DNA of 64,000 bases, from assembly GCA_015183035.1 (NCBI GenBank), contig JACZZP010000004.1, positions 2,418,001-2,482,000 on the forward strand, in the 5' to 3' direction. How positions within the stretch are numbered: position 1 is the first letter of the stretch; each line of letters begins with the position of its first letter. This DNA comes from Meloidogyne chitwoodi. Taxonomy: Eukaryota; Nematoda; Chromadorea; Rhabditida; Meloidogynidae. Positions 59,494 to 64,000 of this stretch are shown here, piece by piece. Both the position numbers and the translations under genes were made by a program. The notes beneath the pieces are model-generated. The model worked only from the letters and a program-made list of their open reading frames with translations, was not told the DNA's origin and ran no database searches.

Positions 59494-60264
59494 TTAATCT
59501 TTCTTTGAAGATGATGATTGTAAATGTATGTCGTTGATATTATCCCATTCTCCCGCATGTTTTATCATCTGCTGTAGGCTCTCTCTAATCAACTCGATTT
59601 TTGTCCAATAGTCAGCTCGATCAACTACCGTTTTGCAGCCCGAATGTGGAATGAGAGCGAGACAATCAAAAGCTAAAGAACGAATGCGTTTAACACAGCT
59701 TGCTTCTTTAGAATGAGAGCCTCGAATGTCATTTGATTGATTATTTTTAACTTCACTCATTAATTTTTCTCTCTTCATCTTTAAAATTTTCATGGCTTTT
59801 TCTTCAGTCTGATTGGGTATTATCATTTTTACTGGCGAGCTGTAAAATACTTCATCTGAAATTAAAGCTTTCTTTCTCGGAATTGGCGGTAGTGGCAAAT
59901 TTTCATTTAGATCGTCACGTGCACGCTTAACTAAAATTGAGTCAACAATTCTTTTTCCTATCTCCTTTTCTCTTCCAAATACTTTTCTTAGTTCATTTTC
60001 TTTTTCAATTTTAAGAGAATTTTCAATTTTATTCGCTTTGATTGGTTCTTTACTGGATACAATTTCTGAAACTTTAAAAGTTTGTTTAATTATTTTTCTT
60101 TTATTTATTTTACTTAGTAGCTCTTTGTCCTCAGGAGTGGCACTGCGTTCTATCTCGGATTTTTCACTTTCGCTTTCAGTCCCACTTTCAAAAATTGCCG
60201 GGTCTGTCATTTTAATCTTCTTTCCTCCTCTAATTTCTTTTTGAGGTGCTTTTTTAGGTGGCAT
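59494..60264 (-). CDS. Extra 3' domain of the retroelement, possibly a separately expressed protein
   Basis: Begins at an ATG (60264) in the same frame as the polyprotein: MPPKKAPQKEIRGGKKIK, then a Ser/Glu-rich acidic stretch, Lys/Arg-rich segments, and a C-terminal part with SCVKRIRSLAFDCLALIPHS and a helical WTKIELIRESLQQM. About 256 residues, no membrane segment. A TATTTTAG acceptor lies about 17 bases upstream of the ATG, so a spliced subgenomic mRNA could express it alone. No family recognised; the basic N-terminus suggests nucleic-acid or chromatin binding (inference). Confidence 0.55.
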   Translation of the reverse strand: MPPKKAPQKEIRGGKKIKMTDPAIFESGTESESEKSEIERSATPEDKELLSKINKRKIIKQTFKVSEIVSSKEPIKANKIENSLKIEKENELRKVFGREKEIGKRIVDSILVKRARDDLNENLPLPPIPRKKALISDEVFYSSPVKMIIPNQTEEKAMKILKMKREKLMSEVKNNQSNDIRGSHSKEASCVKRIRSLAFDCLALIPHSGCKTVVDRADYWTKIELIRESLQQMIKHAGEWDNINDIHLQSSSSKKD

Positions 60265-63200
60265 TTTCCAAAAAAATTTTTCTAAAATATGAGAAAATGT
60301 TAATATTAATATCAATGTGAAACATAAGTATAGTATCATTATGTGGATGAAATTAAAATATTTAAAATTAATGAATTCTTTATAAAATATTATAAGATTT
60401 AAAGATTTAAAATGAAATTTCTTTATAATGTTCTCATATTTATACAAAATATTCCCCAAAAATAACGGGCCAAGGACAAGATGAGTATGTTTTTCTCCAA
60501 AAAATGTGTCATTTTTTGAAAGAAGATGTTCATATTTTCCAAATTTCCTTATGTAAAAATATTCCTCTTTTAATGATTCATAAAAATTTTTAAATTTTCC
60601 TGTTCTTGATAAAAAATAAAAATTGCATTTTGTCAAGATTCTTTTAATAAACAAAAATTTCAAAAATGATTGATGACTAAACTTTACACTTAAATCTAAC
60701 TCTTTCGTGTTCAAGTGTTGGATGTTATAATTAAGTCTATAATTTTTTGAAGGAAAATTAGATATCCCTCTCAGAATCTCTTTGTCAAAAACATTTTTAC
60801 AGACCTTCTGGGCTTCTCCCCCTTCAAAAAAGGATATACAATATATTATACAGAGTGACTTTAACAAGTACTTGTAAATTCGAAAAAATAGTTTACATTT
60901 AATTAATATCCAAATAAACAAAAAACAAAATATCAATATTAATATCAGAATAATAACATTTTTAACATATAAAACAAAATTAAACAAATCTGAATTAAAT
61001 AATTCTTTAAATATTTCTAAAATATAATTTGAATTAAAACCAGAATTATGATTTTTTCTCATTACTTTATTTTTTGTTTCCGAATGAATCCACAGTGGAT
61101 TATTTTCAAATTCATTAATATCAATTAAAAATAGATTTCCTTTAATTCTTATATCAGATATACCACCCAAACACTTTATTTTGCACTTTATATCTATATT
61201 GGCCTGATTAAAACTTAGTCTTTTAATTACATTTTCACCAATTTCTGTGCATTTGGCTATAAAACTAAGATCATTTTCACAAGTTACTTCTGCGAGGGCT
61301 ATTCCATTCGTAGTTTTGCACGTGTAATTCAGATCTGCGCCAGTCCTACACTTATAACATCCACCGAATTCGAATATTTTAATTTCACATTTAGTCCATT
61401 CATCAATTATGACTGCTCTTAAATTATTTACTTTAATTATCACATCAACGGGCATATCATAAATCTCAGAATATACGTATTTTCCATCATAACTCAAATC
61501 CAATGTCTGTGATTTAATTGGTAATATCTTTTGAGTGTCTAGTATTAATCCTTCTAATTCTAAATTTTTACATTTACAATTTACTATTTCATTATCATGA
61601 TCAGGTGAACACTCTTGACAAATTTCTTCTTTTATGTCACATGTGAAATTTTTAACAGCATCATAACTTTTACAATGGACGTCTGAGTAAATTCCTTCTG
61701 TTAATGAAACGAATTTTCTATTTCCAATAAATTTTCCATTCATTTCTGGTTCCGGAGGTAAAGAAAATTGGGTAATTGCTATACTTATATTTTCTCCCTG
61801 TACTGTTGTACCAGGTTGTATAGTAAATACAGATTCATTTTTAATATTACTTTCATTATTAATAAAAAATGTTTCCAATCTAAAATAAAATATTGGTACC
61901 CATTTACATGTAAAAATTTCATAAATATCAGAATCTGTGGGTACAACGTATATTCTATAAAATAGGCAACTAGATCCAGAAGTAACCCCGCATTTACACC
62001 ATATAAAACTACATGATGCAGAACATCGATTATAACCAGTATAATTTTTCCAGGGTTCTAATTCTTTAATATTTTGTTCCCAATCATTATTAACAATGAG
62101 ACAATTATCATGGTGACAACTTCCTGTATTTGGACACGATTTTACTGTTTGAACTCTAGTTTCATAAGATCTCAAATATTTTTCAATAATTGGTTCACAT
62201 TTCATTTTAAATCCTTCGGGGGTTAAATTTATTTCTCCCATTATTTTATTTTTATTATCTTTAAGTAAAATAGATTGTTTTACTTTATTATCCATCATGG
62301 TCAGTGTTTCTACAAAATTCCATGAACAATCAATTTTTCCATCTCTTCGAGTACAAATTTCAGTTAAGGCACTTCTAGAAATAATTTCTCCACTACAGAC
62401 GTTTAGAAATATTATCAATATTAAGGATCTTTTCTTTAAAGTCCATTTCTTTTTTCTAGTTCTAAAATCTCTAGTATCAATATTTCTTGAATAACAGCAT
62501 TTAAATAATTTCCAAATATTTTTAAACAAACAATAAAAAATAGAACAACTAGTAGTCAATACTAGAATCAAAATCGCGATTATTACGAGAGATATAAACG
62601 GTGAACATATGTGATTTATCATTCTTTCAATACAAAAATAGCAAGAAATAAGTTTGCAAGGGTCACTTGGTTCACACTTTACTTCATATTTTAATAAATT
62701 TCTAGTTTTTGACCAAAAATTCACTTCACAATGATGGTGGGTAATTAATATTTCTTTATCTAATTCATATTGAAATTGATCAACTCTAAGATGAGTTGTA
62801 CATGGACCTTCATTACAACATATCTCGTATTTATCAATTTGTTCAGAAGAACTAATAAGTATTCCTTTATCATTACATTCAACTAAACAATCATTACAAC
62901 GTAATTTTCCAGTTACTTCGCAAATCATTATTAAAAATAGCCAAAAAATAAATAATATTGAAATTATATTGGACAAAGTTTTTATTTTTCCTTTAATAAT
63001 TCCTTTTTGTGACTTTGTTGGTTCGTCCTCATCTGATTCTTCGCTCTGGAGTATATTATCTTTTTTATCTTCTATTTCTTTATCCTCAAGATTTATTTCT
63101 AACGGGTATAATTTATTTATTGGTCTTGAAAGGATTGAACCGTTAGGCATCAAAATCTTCACATTTCTGACACAACGTCCGTCTTTTGTGTCCAGTAATT

Positions 63201-64000
63201 CTACGATTTTAACTAATTTCCACATATTTCGTGGAACAAATTCTTCTTCTAATATAACAATTTCATTAATTTTTGGTTCTCTTTTTGTCTGTAAACGGGG
63301 GCCTTTCATATTCCACTGACTTCTATCTCTTAACCAAATTAAATATTCCCTTTTCCAGCGTTTCCAAAGTTCATTTAACAAAAATTCAGTGTGAACAAAA
63401 GATTCTTTATAATTTATTGCAATATCTTTTAAATCGGCTACTTCTAATTCTAAACATAAATTTCTTTTTGGATAAAGAAAATCAATGGGTCTTAACGGAA
63501 TTATTCCTGGAATATCCGGATTTTCTTCTATAGCAGTCAATGGTCTCATATTCAAAATTCCTTCTACTTCTATCGTAAAAGTTATAATTTCTTCCCATTT
63601 TAATATCTTTTTTCCTAAAGTTTTCTTGAATGCGTCCTTAACCAAAGCGACGATTCGTTCATATACTCCGCCTTTCCACGGACTCAATTCTTTAATAAAT
63701 TTCCAGTGCAATTCTTTTCCAATTAACTTTAAATGAACTTTACAACTTTTAGAACAAGCAATAAAAGTTTTAGAATTATCAGACAAAATCTTTTCAGGAC
63801 ATCCTCTTCGAGAGGCAAATCTTTTTAATACATTTATACAAGTATCTGCTTTTAAATTTTTTACTGGTTCTAAATAAACTGCTCGAGTACAAAGACAAGT
63901 GATTAATGTAATCCAAAATTTCTTCTCCTGATTATCAATTTCTCGAAACAATGACGGACCTAAATGGTCTATTCCAATACTTTTAAACGGAGAAGTGCGT
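59494..64000 (-). CDS. BEL/Pao polyprotein, 3' half: integrase, envelope-like glycoprotein, extra C-terminal domain (partial)
   Basis: One open frame of about 1,500 residues with no stop, entering from beyond the window edge. In order: integrase core with IDHLGP (about 63965), SDNSKTF (second Asp at about 63779) and GGVYERI (catalytic Glu, about 39 residues on), then GILNMRPLT, a DUF5641-type domain (IVILEEEFVPRNMWKL ... GSILSRPINKLYPLE), a hydrophobic signal or anchor, a Cys-rich segment (about 62900-62640), a second anchor, and a second signal (RSLILIIFLNVCSGE). The last starts a large Cys-rich ectodomain resembling phlebovirus G2 (class II fusion) glycoproteins, with GYNRCSASCSFIWCKCG and SSCLFYR at about 62030-61950. 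A membrane anchor follows at about 60980-60900, then another hydrophobic segment and the basic domain listed separately. Protease, RT and RNase H are expected beyond 64000. The frame looks intact, so the copy may be young. Confidence 0.9.
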   Translation of the reverse strand, partial: RTSPFKSIGIDHLGPSLFREIDNQEKKFWITLITCLCTRAVYLEPVKNLKADTCINVLKRFASRRGCPEKILSDNSKTFIACSKSCKVHLKLIGKELHWKFIKELSPWKGGVYERIVALVKDAFKKTLGKKILKWEEIITFTIEVEGILNMRPLTAIEENPDIPGIIPLRPIDFLYPKRNLCLELEVADLKDIAINYKESFVHTEFLLNELWKRWKREYLIWLRDRSQWNMKGPRLQTKREPKINEIVILEEEFVPRNMWKLVKIVELLDTKDGRCVRNVKILMPNGSILSRPINKLYPLEINLEDKEIEDKKDNILQSEESDEDEPTKSQKGIIKGKIKTLSNIISILFIFWLFLIMICEVTGKLRCNDCLVECNDKGILISSSEQIDKYEICCNEGPCTTHLRVDQFQYELDKEILITHHHCEVNFWSKTRNLLKYEVKCEPSDPCKLISCYFCIERMINHICSPFISLVIIAILILVLTTSCSIFYCLFKNIWKLFKCCYSRNIDTRDFRTRKKKWTLKKRSLILIIFLNVCSGEIISRSALTEICTRRDGKIDCSWNFVETLTMMDNKVKQSILLKDNKNKIMGEINLTPEGFKMKCEPIIEKYLRSYETRVQTVKSCPNTGSCHHDNCLIVNNDWEQNIKELEPWKNYTGYNRCSASCSFIWCKCGVTSGSSCLFYRIYVVPTDSDIYEIFTCKWVPIFYFRLETFFINNESNIKNESVFTIQPGTTVQGENISIAITQFSLPPEPEMNGKFIGNRKFVSLTEGIYSDVHCKSYDAVKNFTCDIKEEICQECSPDHDNEIVNCKCKNLELEGLILDTQKILPIKSQTLDLSYDGKYVYSEIYDMPVDVIIKVNNLRAVIIDEWTKCEIKIFEFGGCYKCRTGADLNYTCKTTNGIALAEVTCENDLSFIAKCTEIGENVIKRLSFNQANIDIKCKIKCLGGISDIRIKGNLFLIDINEFENNPLWIHSETKNKVMRKNHNSGFNSNYILEIFKELFNSDLFNFVLYVKNVIILILILIFCFLFIWILIKCKLFFRIYKYLLKSLCIIYCISFFEGGEAQKVCKNVFDKEILRGISNFPSKNYRLNYNIQHLNTKELDLSVKFSHQSFLKFLFIKRILTKCNFYFLSRTGKFKNFYESLKEEYFYIRKFGKYEHLLSKNDTFFGEKHTHLVLGPLFLGNILYKYENIIKKFHFKSLNLIIFYKEFINFKYFNFIHIMILYLCFTLILILTFSHILEKFFWKMPPKKAPQKEIRGGKKIKMTDPAIFESGTESESEKSEIERSATPEDKELLSKINKRKIIKQTFKVSEIVSSKEPIKANKIENSLKIEKENELRKVFGREKEIGKRIVDSILVKRARDDLNENLPLPPIPRKKALISDEVFYSSPVKMIIPNQTEEKAMKILKMKREKLMSEVKNNQSNDIRGSHSKEASCVKRIRSLAFDCLALIPHSGCKTVVDRADYWTKIELIRESLQQMIKHAGEWDNINDIHLQSSSSKKD

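Larger units (their letters stand above)
59421..64000 (-). mobile_element. BEL/Pao LTR retrotransposon with env, 5' part outside window
   Basis: Identified from the integrase, DUF5641 and glycoprotein order described for the coding sequence. The low-coordinate boundary is a guess placed at the TGTCGC inverted repeat; the element may extend further through its 3' LTR. It lies about 840 bases beyond the Rogdi start, with the fold-back element between them. Confidence 0.75.

Noticed and set aside
61768..61965. Plus-strand open frames opposite the retroelement
   Set aside because: Antisense shadows of the long minus-strand polyprotein.

Overview
The window is nuclear DNA of a very AT-rich nematode. 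Protein-coding genes are split by many tiny introns (often 35-60 bases), intergenic DNA is mostly A/T runs, and the gene set is worm-like: a patched-related (PTR) protein, a chondroitin polymerizing factor of the MIG-22 type, an AGPS that ends in a PTS1 signal, and a BEL/Pao retroelement carrying a phlebovirus-type glycoprotein. The composition and intron style suggest a tylenchid such as a root-knot nematode (Meloidogyne), but that is inference; no species-specific marker was recognised.

Layout. 336-4934 (-): a CaMK-group kinase of the MLCK type with a long low-complexity tail. 6320-9234 (+): alkyl-DHAP synthase (ether lipids, peroxisome), convergent with 9558-13933 (-): RAD50. 14534-16539 (-): a ZDHHC5/8-type palmitoyltransferase, divergent from 16982-19626 (+): a CPA2/NHA cation-proton antiporter. 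19868-20616 (-): a Josephin deubiquitinase, divergent from 21065-21819 (+): ribosomal protein S9. 22986-24134 (+): a Rab26/37-type GTPase, followed by a minus-strand pseudogene and about 3.5 kb of gene-poor DNA. 28186-30682 (+): a SAXO/FAM154-like microtubule protein, then 31121-32185 (+): the NDUFS8 subunit of complex I. A 6 kb A/T desert follows. 38280-46685 (+) is a long Asn/Gln-rich, charged protein that I do not recognise. 49147-53769 (+): a patched-related protein. 57504-58653 (-) Rogdi and 54048-57261 (-) CHPF/MIG-22 lie in tandem 242 bases apart. 59494-64000 (-) is the 3' half of a BEL/Pao element: integrase, envelope-like glycoprotein and an extra C-terminal domain in one open frame that runs off the window.

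The host genes are unrelated housekeeping, signalling and membrane genes, not a pathway cluster. The more unusual layer lies between and inside them: nine scattered tRNA-like A-box/B-box elements, mostly in introns; two fold-back (MITE-like) elements, one directly upstream of the Rogdi start; several perfect hairpins; and short intronic repeat families. The best candidates for something new are (1) the env-bearing BEL element with its extra 3' protein, (2) a RAD50 with intact ATPase heads but a short coiled coil and no visible zinc-hook CxxC, (3) an NHA antiporter with Asp-Asn where Asp-Asp is expected, and (4) the tRNA-like element family. Gene models were assembled by eye from reading frames, splice signals and remembered family landmarks; exon edges may be off by a few codons.
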